Program-made: the position numbers and the translations under genes
Shown: positions 25,219 through 33,237 of the stretch, one piece after another
How positions within the stretch are numbered: position 1 is the first letter of the stretch
Layout of the letters: each line of letters opens with the position of its first letter
DNA from: CAZEHJ01 sp964512485
GTDB taxonomy: Bacteria; Bacteroidota; Rhodothermia; Rhodothermales; UBA10348
DNA length: 35,764 nt
NCBI GenBank assembly: GCA_964512485.1
Contig: CAZEHJ010000034.1
Span: 1 to 35,764 of the forward strand
Direction: 5' to 3'
The notes under the pieces: model-generated
Database searches by the model: none
What the model was told of the DNA's origin: nothing
The model's input: only the letters and a program-made list of their open reading frames with translations

Positions 25219-26288
25219 GCCGGCCCGTCGGAGGACGTCACGGCGAATGGAGCGAGATCTGCCTTCCGATGACAACTGACCCAGTGGTCTGTACTCACCT
25301 CTTCCAGAGTCGGTCGTGCGCTCAGACACTGGTTCTCATCACGATGGCTGCACCGGTCATAAAAGGAGCATCCTTGAGGAATTTCGCCCGGACTGGGTAC
25401 CGTTCCAGGAATCGAAGGCATCGGCTGTTTTCTCGATCCCGGTCCAGGTCTGGGAAGCGAGCGCATCAAACCGCGGGTGTACGGATGTTTCGGGTTGTCG
25501 AACAACTCCTCAACCCGGGCGATCTCGACCAATCTGCCTGCATACATGACAGCCACCCGATGGGCAGTCTGGGCGACTACGCCGAGATCATGCGTGATCA
25601 ATAGAAGCGACATCTGATGTTCTTCCTGAAGCTCTACGAACAGATTCAGTATCTGAGCCTGAATTGTGACATCAAGCGCCGTCGTGGGCTCATCCGCGAT
25701 GAGCAATTGCACATTCCCGCCAATAAGGGCCATGGATATCGTCACTCGCTGCCTGATTCCACCCGAAAGTTCGTGCGGGTACTGATCAATCCTCGCTTCG
25801 GGAGACGGTATTCCGGTCTGTCTCATGATCTCGATGGCATGCTGCCGTCGCTCACGTTGCTTCATTTCCGGCCTGTGAACTGTCAGCACTTCCTCGATCT
25901 GGTTACCCACCGTAAACACCGGATTCAGCGTCGTCATCGGCTCCTGCAAGATGATCGATATCTGATTCCCACGCAGGCTTCTGCGCTCGGGCTCATCCAA
26001 CGTCAACAAATCCGTCCCCTTGAACAAGATCCGCCCCTCTGACACCTTGCCGGGCGAGGGTACGAGGCCCATTATGGAACGAGCCAGCATTGATTTCCCA
26101 CATCCGGATTCACCCACGAGCCCCAGTATTTCGCCCGGGTGTATAGCGAGGCTCAGATCGTCAATCACAGTCACCGGGCCCGAAGCACCCGGAAATTGAA
26201 CGTCCAGATTCTGAACTTCAATCAGTGGCTCGGCAGAGATAGGCTCTGTGGAAACCGCAGTCTTGCCTGAAATCGGAGAGTTTGTCAT
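25201..26288 (-). CDS. Dpp/Opp-type ABC importer ATPase, first subunit (DppD/OppD-like), 3' end cut by gap
   Basis: This ATPase is visible to residue 362 and should be 364 residues when the false gap is closed (the stop then falls at 25078-25076). It has Walker A GESGCGKSM, signature LSGGIRQRVTISMAL, Walker B LLIADEPTTALDV, and the switch histidine in LLITHDLGVV. A cysteine-bearing C-terminal extension follows (GCSFYDRC...QC...SCH), a pattern linked in DppD-type subunits to an iron-sulfur cluster. The start is the ATG at 26288, which overlaps the permease stop (ATGA); a longer in-frame extension to 26450 lies inside the permease gene and was discarded. It works with the second ATPase to power uptake. 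Confidence 0.93.
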
Positions 26289-27169
26289 AAAACACCCCTG
26301 TTTTTCAGTCGAGGATCCAACATATCCCTCAGTCCATCGCCGATGAGGTTCAACCCCAATACAGCCAATGTGATCATGCCGCCAGGTATCGTGATCATCC
26401 ACCATGCGGTTCTGATAAAATCGCGGGCCTCGGCAATCATGTTTCCCCAACTGGGCGCGGGAGGCGGAGTCCCGAGACCCAGAAAACTGAGTCCTGCCTC
26501 CACAAGCACCGCCCAGGCAAAACCAAAGCTCAACTGAACCATGACCGGACCGGCGGCTTTGGGAAACATGTGAACAGAGAGCAGTCGGAAATCGCCGACT
26601 CCCACAGTCCGGGCCGCGTCCACAAACTCAGCAGTCCGAAATTCCACAATCGATGCTCGCACCGTTCGAATGACCTGTGGCACGTAAAGCACCGTCACGG
26701 AGATGACGACATTCAGTTCTGACGGGCCGATGGCCGCCATAATCATGATGGCGAGCACAAAGCCGGGAAAGATCATCAGACTGTCGGTGAATCGACCTAT
26801 GATGGCATCGGCCCACTTGTACCAACCTGAGATGACACCGAAGAAGATGCCGAAATATGCCGTCAAGAGCATCGAACCCAGCCCGACTCGCAATGAGACC
26901 TGTGCTCCGTAGATCGTCCGGGCCAGCACGTCCCTTCCAAAATTGTCCGTTCCGAACGGATGGTCCAGGCTTGGAGGCAACAGCTGGCTGGATGCATCGA
27001 TGGATAACGGGTCCAGAAATGTCATCGCTGATGCGAAAATGGCCATTAAAGCGAGAGGAAATAGCATGATGAGCCCGATGATCAACATCCTGTTCATGCG
27101 CCACCGCCTATTCCAGGCCAGTATTTTGCCTGACCCCTTCAAGTCCGTGTGAATGATCTGATTGCTCAT
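26285..27169 (-). CDS. Dpp/Opp-type ABC importer permease, DppC-like
   Basis: This 294-residue inner-membrane permease has a cytoplasmic N-terminus, one first helix, the OppC N-terminal segment with HPFGTDNFGRDVLARTIYGAQVSL, then five helices. The EAA loop that contacts the ATPases reads EFVDAARTVGVGDFRLLSVHMFP. SFLGLGTPPPAPSWGNMI and the C-terminal GDGLRDMLDPRL are classic for DppC/OppC subunits. Its ATG overlaps the stop of the other permease gene (ATGA at 27166-27169), and its own stop overlaps the ATPase start in the same way, so the transporter genes are made as one coupled unit. Confidence 0.96.
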   Translation of the reverse strand: MSNQIIHTDLKGSGKILAWNRRWRMNRMLIIGLIMLFPLALMAIFASAMTFLDPLSIDASSQLLPPSLDHPFGTDNFGRDVLARTIYGAQVSLRVGLGSMLLTAYFGIFFGVISGWYKWADAIIGRFTDSLMIFPGFVLAIMIMAAIGPSELNVVISVTVLYVPQVIRTVRASIVEFRTAEFVDAARTVGVGDFRLLSVHMFPKAAGPVMVQLSFGFAWAVLVEAGLSFLGLGTPPPAPSWGNMIAEARDFIRTAWWMITIPGGMITLAVLGLNLIGDGLRDMLDPRLKNRGVL

Positions 27170-28116
27170 GTGGCGTGCCTGATTCGGGGATTGAAATAGG
27201 CATATGCCAGATCGACGGCGAGATTGACGATGAGGGCCACCAGCGTGAGGTAGAAGATTCCCCCTTCGAGCATCGCATAGTCGCGACGCACCGCGGCAAT
27301 GGTAATAAGCTGCCCGAGGCCGGGCAGGGCAAAGACGTTTTCGATAATTACAGAGCCGCCGAGGCCGAGCGCGAATGTCAGCCCGACAACGGTGGATATC
27401 TGCGTCATCGCATTCTTGAGGGCGTGCTTCAGGACTACACGTGATTCAGGCAATCCTTTGGCCCGCGCCATCGTGATGTATTCCTGATCGAGCACATCAA
27501 TCATGGAAGCCCTCGTCATGCGCACGACGAGTCCTATTTGAGCCAGACTTTGCGCCATGACCGGAAGGATGAGTCTTTTCAGCCATTCCCAGATTCCAAA
27601 ATCTGGACTGCGATACCCCGATGCCGGAAGCCAGTCAAGTGTAACGGCAAACAGAATAATCAGCAGGAAGCCCAGCCAGAATGATGGCATGGCCATACCC
27701 AGACTGGAGAACACATTGCTGGCATAGTCGGGTGCGCGTCCACGCCTTATCGAGGCCCAAATACCGAGCGGAATACCGATCAGGATGGTCAAGATCATCG
27801 AAAACGTCGTCAGGTAGAGCGTAACGGGAAATCGCTCCATGACGACCTGAACGACGGAATCTTCGTAAAACAGGGACGTTCCAAAATCACCCATCAAGAC
27901 GGATGGAAACCACTCCAGGTATTGCTCGATCAACGACTTGTCCAGACCGAGATCGCTCGTGATGGCTTCCATCTGCTCGGCACCGACAGCCTGATGACCA
28001 ATCAGTGCAGCGATCGGGCTGCCGGGAATCATCCGCGTGATAAAGAAGATCGACGTCAGCGTTATGATGATCGTCGGGACAAAGGACAGGACTCGCCGAA
28101 GGGCATACTCTACCAT
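27166..28116 (-). CDS. Dpp/Opp-type ABC importer permease, DppB-like
   Basis: This 316-residue inner-membrane permease has six predicted helices. The N-terminus MVEYALRRVLSFVPTIIITLTSIFFITRMIPGSP is typical of DppB/OppB. The EAA loop reads DVLDQEYITMARAKGLPESRVVLKHALKN, and the segment GGSVIIENVFALPGLGQL follows. It forms the channel with the DppC-like subunit. It lies 63 bases downstream of the solute-binding protein gene, which is co-directional. AGG about seven bases before the ATG is the only ribosome-binding signal. There are no signs of damage. Confidence 0.96.
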   Translation of the reverse strand: MVEYALRRVLSFVPTIIITLTSIFFITRMIPGSPIAALIGHQAVGAEQMEAITSDLGLDKSLIEQYLEWFPSVLMGDFGTSLFYEDSVVQVVMERFPVTLYLTTFSMILTILIGIPLGIWASIRRGRAPDYASNVFSSLGMAMPSFWLGFLLIILFAVTLDWLPASGYRSPDFGIWEWLKRLILPVMAQSLAQIGLVVRMTRASMIDVLDQEYITMARAKGLPESRVVLKHALKNAMTQISTVVGLTFALGLGGSVIIENVFALPGLGQLITIAAVRRDYAMLEGGIFYLTLVALIVNLAVDLAYAYFNPRIRHAT

Positions 28117-28179
28117 TTAGCGCCTGTGTACTTCAGCATGGCAGGTCGACCGCTTTTTTGAAGCTCCTTTTTCATTTGA

Positions 28180-29751
28180 TCAATCGATCCAAATGCCGTG
28201 CAAGGTGAGATTTCCAAGAGCGAGGTTGCCATGTGGGTCATGGACATTCGTGCTCTTGGCAACGAGGCGGTAGACATATCCCAGATTAACCATTGCCACC
28301 TGTTGGTAAAAGTCAGTCTGTAATTTTTCTGCCAGCACTTTTCGATCTTCCAAGCTTGTGGCCGATGCGAGTTCAGCAAATATCCCATCCGTGATGGGAC
28401 TCGAAAACCCTACTTCTGCTGAAGGAAAGGAGCCATTGAACTCTGGATGCCACAACGAAGGATCAACCCAGTATCCAGCTGAGGTGTACATGTTCATAGC
28501 AGTCGGGTCACGGCGGCGGGTAACCCACGTACTCAGATCGTAACTCTGAATTTGCAGGTTGAGGCCTACACGTTTGGCCTGTTCGACGAGTGCAACGGCC
28601 GTACGCTGCTGCATGATATCTGAGGCAATCACCTGAATAAAGAGCGGTTCACCATTGTATCCGGCATCGTCCAGATAGTCCTGGGCCGACTTCGATGACG
28701 GGGATTCGACGGGCTTGTTATAGGCGCTTTCCGGAGAAAACATACTCGAGTTTGTCTGAGCAAACGAGGGATCAGAGACTACCATGGACGTGATTTCCGC
28801 AGGATCAACCATCGCCTGAAATGCGCGTCGAATATTGATATCACTGGTCAGGCCTTGTTGATGATTGAACATCAAATACAACAGGACGCCCGGCCCATTC
28901 TTGACAGGATCAACGTCCTCAACATCGCGCAGCCGTACGGCCTCAGCGTCCGGGACCTCGGTAATGATCTCGTAGTCACCTGATTCAAGGCCTGCTACCC
29001 GTGTCGATGCTTCAGGTACAATCCAGAACAATATTTCATCCACGTGGGACTCTTTTCGTCCTGCCTGAAAGTTTGGCTCGTCCGTGCGGGCTGAATAATC
29101 CTCGAACCGTTGCAGTCTTACGTACTGGTCTTCCTTGTACTCAACAAATCGGTAGGGTCCTGTTCCGATGACCTCAGACACCTGACCCGGCACCGTGGAT
29201 GCCTCTGCCACTTCTTTGGGCATGATGACCGCCTTGTTTTCGTCCGATCCAAGTAGAAGAAGCAGGTACTGCCCCATAGGTTCGGTGAACTTCATCAAAA
29301 CAGTCTGCGAATCGGGCGTTTCGATGGCCTCCAGACTCGCGAGACCAGATCCTTTAGGCCCAATTCGATGCCAGCGATCCAGAGACGCCTTCACGTCTTC
29401 TGAGTCGAGGATATCGCCATTGTGGAACACTACGCCTTGACGAAGGACGAATGTCCAGGTCCTACCGTCTTCTGACACCTCGTAGGAATCAACCAGATCG
29501 GGGGCGGCAGTAAAATCCCGGCCGAATCCGAACAGGCCTTCGTATACATGCCCGAACACCATGGGAAGCGGGTGGGATACACTCGATTGCCAGTCGAGTG
29601 TGGGAAGAGGTATGTGGAGCCCAATATTCAAGGTACCGCCCTGAACCGGGCCGTCGGAAGCTGTTCGCGGACTGGAAGACTCCGGCGATCCACATCCAGC
29701 GATCGCAATCAATCCGAACAAAATATATGTAGGTATGAGCGTGCGCTTCAC
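28180..29751 (-). CDS. ABC transporter substrate-binding lipoprotein, family 5 (DppA/OppA-like)
   Basis: This 523-residue extracytoplasmic solute-binding protein has a lipobox IAGC at Cys20. The family-5 (PF00496) pattern is present: DSYEVSEDGRTWTFVLRQGVVFHNGDILDSEDVKASLDR near residues 88-125, GTGPYRFVEYKEDQYV near 195, and FNHQQGLTSDINIRRAFQAMVD near 295. It captures the solute outside the inner membrane and hands it to the two permeases. The start is GTG at 29751, with GGAAAG a few bases upstream. It follows the enolase-superfamily gene by 79 bases and precedes the permease genes. Family-5 binders accept peptides, nickel chelates, haem, opines or oligosaccharides, so the cargo cannot be assigned. 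Confidence 0.95.
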   Translation of the reverse strand: MKRTLIPTYILFGLIAIAGCGSPESSSPRTASDGPVQGGTLNIGLHIPLPTLDWQSSVSHPLPMVFGHVYEGLFGFGRDFTAAPDLVDSYEVSEDGRTWTFVLRQGVVFHNGDILDSEDVKASLDRWHRIGPKGSGLASLEAIETPDSQTVLMKFTEPMGQYLLLLLGSDENKAVIMPKEVAEASTVPGQVSEVIGTGPYRFVEYKEDQYVRLQRFEDYSARTDEPNFQAGRKESHVDEILFWIVPEASTRVAGLESGDYEIITEVPDAEAVRLRDVEDVDPVKNGPGVLLYLMFNHQQGLTSDINIRRAFQAMVDPAEITSMVVSDPSFAQTNSSMFSPESAYNKPVESPSSKSAQDYLDDAGYNGEPLFIQVIASDIMQQRTAVALVEQAKRVGLNLQIQSYDLSTWVTRRRDPTAMNMYTSAGYWVDPSLWHPEFNGSFPSAEVGFSSPITDGIFAELASATSLEDRKVLAEKLQTDFYQQVAMVNLGYVYRLVAKSTNVHDPHGNLALGNLTLHGIWID

Positions 29752-29830
29752 AGATTGCTTTCCAATAGATAAATAGAATTCGGCGCGGGAAGAGCTTCGG
29801 TTTCGACCCAGAGAGGCCGATCAATGTCAC

Positions 29831-30964
29831 TCAGGCATCAATGGTCATCGACGTAAGAATCTCCTCGTCCAGATCGACACCCAGTCCAGGCCGATCTCCC
29901 AAAACTAAGCGGCCATCAATCATATCAAAACCACCGGAAAAAGGATCTTCGGTGGGAGTAGGATCAATTCCGAGATCGACGGGCAGTGGATCGCGAATGA
30001 TCGAAGCAAGGTGCGCATGCGCGGCGAGCCCAAGCCTTGTGCTGAAGGGAGCACGTACGCTGACTCCAATAGCTGCAGAATCACAGGTATGGACGATTTT
30101 ATTCGCCCGCGAAAGTCCTCCAACATGGCAGACGTTCAGCGCGATTCGGTCGGCAGCGGCATCATGAGCGATCTGCGCCATGACCTGGGGAGACACGACT
30201 GATTGATTCAAGACGACTGATATGGGAAGCGTCTCACGCAGCTCGGCGTGTCCGTCGAGGTCCTGGCGGGGCAGCGGCTGTTCTACGGCCAGGTTTCCAT
30301 AGAATGGATCTGTAAGAATGGCAGCGAAAAACGAACGCACTTGCTCTGCATTTTCCCAGCATTCGTTCGCCAGGACAGTTACGGGGATATCATCGGAGAC
30401 GGTATCAAGAATCGCAAGCACAGCACGTTGGTCTTGTTCGAGCGATCCAGACTCACCACCGACTGATATTCCCAGTCCTCTGTATCCCTGTTTTACCAAT
30501 TGTTTGGCCTCGAATGCAGTCTCTTCCGGCTTCCCAGCTTGAAGCGTCGCACACATTTCGATCTCGGTCCGATACGCACCTCCGAAAACCGAGTAGGTCG
30601 GTACTCGGCGAACTTTTCCGATCAGATCGTAAACAGCCATTTCAAGTGCCGCTCTTACCTCAGGCCATTGAGTTTGAATTCCCTCAACCGCGTTGTCGAT
30701 TCTGCGGCCAATCTCATTGGGGTTCAACGCGTCTGATCCGATGAGAGCGGCTGCAGACAGTCTCAATGCCTCCATTCCAGCAGAAACAGAGCGCCCGGGC
30801 ATATTTATGGCTTCCCCGAATCCCACAAGGCTACTGTCCGTGATCACCTTGACGATGACCGAAGCGTACGCCGAATTGTCTGAATCCGATTCTGTCGTCG
30901 CGGCATCCGAACGAGCCGGTCTCAACCTGACCGGATAGAGTTGAATGTCAGCGATCGTTATCAT
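29831..30964 (-). CDS. Enolase-superfamily protein (mandelate racemase/muconate lactonizing-like) with degenerate active site
   Basis: This 377-residue protein has the full two-domain fold: the alpha+beta capping domain (residues 1-130) and the TIM-like barrel. It matches MR/MLE members along its length, for instance ALEMAVYDLIGKVRRVPTYSVFGGAYRT. However, the catalytic positions are changed. The KxK motif is Gly165-Ile-Ser167, the first metal ligand (Asp of VDAN) is Leu198 in VLAN, the second is retained as Glu228, and the third (DE or GE) is Asn253-Gln254. It probably cannot bind Mg in the usual way. It may be a non-catalytic partner of the divergent paralogue or use different chemistry. The ATG at 30964 is preferred to the in-frame codon six residues earlier. 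It is the first gene of the transporter/rhamnosidase series. Confidence 0.9.
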   Translation of the reverse strand: MITIADIQLYPVRLRPARSDAATTESDSDNSAYASVIVKVITDSSLVGFGEAINMPGRSVSAGMEALRLSAAALIGSDALNPNEIGRRIDNAVEGIQTQWPEVRAALEMAVYDLIGKVRRVPTYSVFGGAYRTEIEMCATLQAGKPEETAFEAKQLVKQGYRGLGISVGGESGSLEQDQRAVLAILDTVSDDIPVTVLANECWENAEQVRSFFAAILTDPFYGNLAVEQPLPRQDLDGHAELRETLPISVVLNQSVVSPQVMAQIAHDAAADRIALNVCHVGGLSRANKIVHTCDSAAIGVSVRAPFSTRLGLAAHAHLASIIRDPLPVDLGIDPTPTEDPFSGGFDMIDGRLVLGDRPGLGVDLDEEILTSMTIDA

Positions 30965-31095
30965 CTTCGTGCGAACGAGCAAATGGTGGTCGGCGTGCTT
31001 GAAATTTGTTCTACGAAGGTAGTACGTTCCGTTAGAATATGCCGAACTGAAAGCACCCCGACACCGACCAAAAACAGGTCCATAGAGCGAAGCGC
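30965..31095. promoter_or_regulatory. Divergent intergenic region between the two enolase-superfamily genes
   Basis: These 131 bases lie between the leftward gene (ATG at 30964) and the rightward gene (ATG at 31096) and should contain both promoters. The sequence has short palindromes, TTCG-TG-CGAA near 30966 and CTAC-GAAG-GTAG at 31011-31022. Either could be an operator half-site, but both are too short to be sure. No clear promoter hexamers were found. Confidence 0.35.
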
Positions 31096-31637
31096 ATGAA
31101 GATCACCGATATCGAATATTACCCTCTCGAACTGAAGGTGGTTGGGGACTCCGTAATCGGAACTGATGAGGATCCTGCCAAACAAGTCGGGGCTTCTGCT
31201 GAGGCCATGGCAGCACAACGCTATAAAGCGCCGGAAACAGGCGTGGTTCGGATTCGAACGGATACCGAGCTGGAGGGGATTGGTGACGGTGCAACCCTTC
31301 CGCATTATCTCGCTCACGGAATTGGAAGCATGGTAGATTGGATGGGACGGTTCCGGAGCGTCCTGATTGGAGCCGATCCACTGAATATCGCCGGGATTCA
31401 TCAGCTGATGGAGTCCGTCGCAGACAGGAATCCGGCTGGATCTCGACCAGCCGAGGCCGCCATAGACATGGCGATATATGACCTTGCGGGAAAAGCGCAT
31501 GGATGCCCGGTCTATGATCTACTTGGAGGCGCATTCCGTACGAGTCTCGACCTGCAGACCCAGATGCATGGGCAGACTCCTGAACAGCAACTGGAAGTCT
31601 GCCAGCACTACATCGACAAGGGATACAAGGCTCTAAA
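31096..31637 (+). CDS. Enolase-superfamily (MR/MLE) enzyme, 3' part lost in gap
   Basis: Only the first 180 codons are present. They contain the whole capping domain and the start of the barrel: MKITDIEYYPLEL, VVRIRTDTELEGIGDGA, AAIDMAIYDLAGKAHGCPVYDLLGGAFRT, and KGYKAL followed by AAn, which can encode the first Lys of the KxK motif. It is a clear paralogue of the divergent gene; both share the LGG/FGGA-RT core and the spacing around it. Members of this family act as sugar-acid dehydratases, racemases, epimerases or cycloisomerases. With rhamnose genes nearby, a rhamnonate- or fuconate-type dehydratase is attractive but unproven. About 210 codons should follow inside the gap. The catalytic residues cannot be inspected. 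Confidence 0.88.
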
Positions 31638-31737
31638 NNNNNNNNNNNNNNNNNNNNNNNNNNNNNNNNNNNNNNNNNNNNNNNNNNNNNNNNNNNNNNN
31701 NNNNNNNNNNNNNNNNNNNNNNNNNNNNNNNNNNNNN
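31638..31737. other. Scaffold gap of 100 N between convergent genes, true length probably over 600 bases
   Basis: The gap is exactly 100 N. The enolase-superfamily gene on its left lacks about 210 codons, while the sulfatase on its right lacks only a few terminal residues (it reaches ...YRNSG-Arg). If both genes are intact, at least 600 bases are missing. There is no repeated sequence at the flanks, unlike the gap at 25101. Confidence 0.97.
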
Positions 31738-33233
31738 CGGCCCGAATTCCTGTATTGATCCAGGAGTTCACTCAGCTCCTCTACCACTTCTGGACGCTCC
31801 TGATAAAGGTTTGTGGTTTCCCTTGGATCGGTAGCAATATTGTACAGTTGCCCCTCCGGCTCTCCTTCTTGAGGTCGATATCTCACCGGTTGCGTGAACC
31901 CGCCCGATCCTCGGCCCAGAACGAGCTTCCATTCTCCTTTGCGAATGGCAAACATGCCTCGCAGAGAGTGGTGTACGATCGTTTCGCGGCCCTGCACCTC
32001 CGCAGAAGACCCCTTCAGGATCGGAAGTATATCGAAGCTGTCCTCGGCTGCATTTTCACCCAGGTCTGCTCCGACAAGGTTCGCCAGCGTTGCCATCAAG
32101 TCAGTCAGTGATATCAAAGCGTCGCTTTCCGATCCGGCGGCAACGGTACCAGGCCATCTGACAACAAACGGAACCCGATGCCCGGCTTCCCAGATGTCTG
32201 CCTTGCGACCTTTGTAATCCAGATTTGCCAGATGGTCAAACGAAGCCTTGTCATTCTCATTCCAGTCGGCGCCATTGTCACTGGTAACGATCACCAGGGT
32301 GTTTTCCTCAAGACCAAGTCGGCTCAGGGTATCCGTTATCCGTCCAACTCCTCTGTCGACTTGCTGGACAAAATCGCCGTACGTGCCGGCATTGGAGCTT
32401 CCGACATTGGAATCCGTTGGCAGCCACGGAGTGTGGGGAGCACTCAGCGGGACGTACAGGAAGAATGGTTGATCTACTTCAGAACGCGAAGTGATGTACT
32501 CGGTAGCCTTGTCAATAAACGTGTCGAGTACGTTTTCGTGCACGAAGCTGGGAGACATTTCTCCATGCCGCCAGAAAATTCCGCGACCATACTCTTCCTG
32601 ATATTTGCCCTCGGTATAGCCCTCCCTCCCGTCCACTACTTCGTTGTTCTCGAGATAGTAGTAGGGCATGATGTCCAGTGACGAAGGGATGATCCATGAG
32701 TAATCAAAACCCGCTTCACGGGCACCCCTCGTGACGGGGCGCGAATAATCGATGTTGGACCGGCCTTCCCATCCATTTCCATCCAATTGCAGGGTTGTAT
32801 CTCCCTTGATCGCCCAATTCAGTCCGAGGTGCCATTTACCTACAGCCGCCGTGTGATACCCGTTCTGCTGTAGCAACGAACCCACGGTCTGGCGGTCGGG
32901 CTCGATAAGGGTCGAATCGACACCCCCCAGAACACCGCTTTTCAGTGAGGATCTCCACGCATAGCGTCCGGTCAGTACGCCATATCGGGTGGGTGTGCAG
33001 ACGGCAGAGGGTGAATGCGCATCGGTGAATCGCATTCCTTGCGAAACCAACCTGTCCATGTTCGGAGTTTGGACAGCAAGGTCGCTATCCCCGAAGCTGA
33101 GATCACCGGATCCCATATCGTCTGCGAGAATGTAGACGATATTGGGCAGGCGTTCCTCACGTGAACACGAGGACAGAACCAGCACAGCAGCAATGACGAG
33201 ACTCGACAAGCGATATGAATAACGCACAGTCAC
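31738..33233 (-). CDS. Lipoprotein sulfatase (CTPTR motif), last residues lost in gap
   Basis: At least 498 codons of an S1-type sulfatase are present. Metal and catalytic motifs are complete: ILADDMGSGDLSFG, Cys79 in CTPTR (formylglycine precursor), GKWHLGLNW, and VTSDNGADWNE. The C-terminus reaches LYNIATDPRETTNLYQERPEVVEELSELL, so only a handful of residues are missing in the gap. The start is uncertain. A GTG at 33233, four bases beyond the peptidase stop, gives a normal lipoprotein signal ending in LVLSSC (Cys23). The ATG at 33269 overlaps the peptidase gene and lengthens the n-region. I prefer GTG. It is co-transcribed with the upstream dipeptidyl-peptidase gene. The CTPTR and GKWHLG features resemble the arylsulfatase A/GALNS-like group; the substrate is unknown. 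Confidence 0.93.
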
Positions 33234-33237
33234 CGAA

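Noticed and set aside
24105..26450. A single 781-residue protein with two ABC ATPase domains
   Set aside because: It is produced by reading through 100 N. The duplicated 18 bp at the gap edges and the restored ATGA overlap show two separate genes, and the extension from 26288 to 26450 lies inside the permease gene.
28110..28175. A 21-codon minus-strand reading frame between the binding-protein and DppB-like genes, ending across the DppB-like start
   Set aside because: It could be a leader peptide coupling translation, but it has no ribosome-binding site or distinctive composition; chance is more likely.
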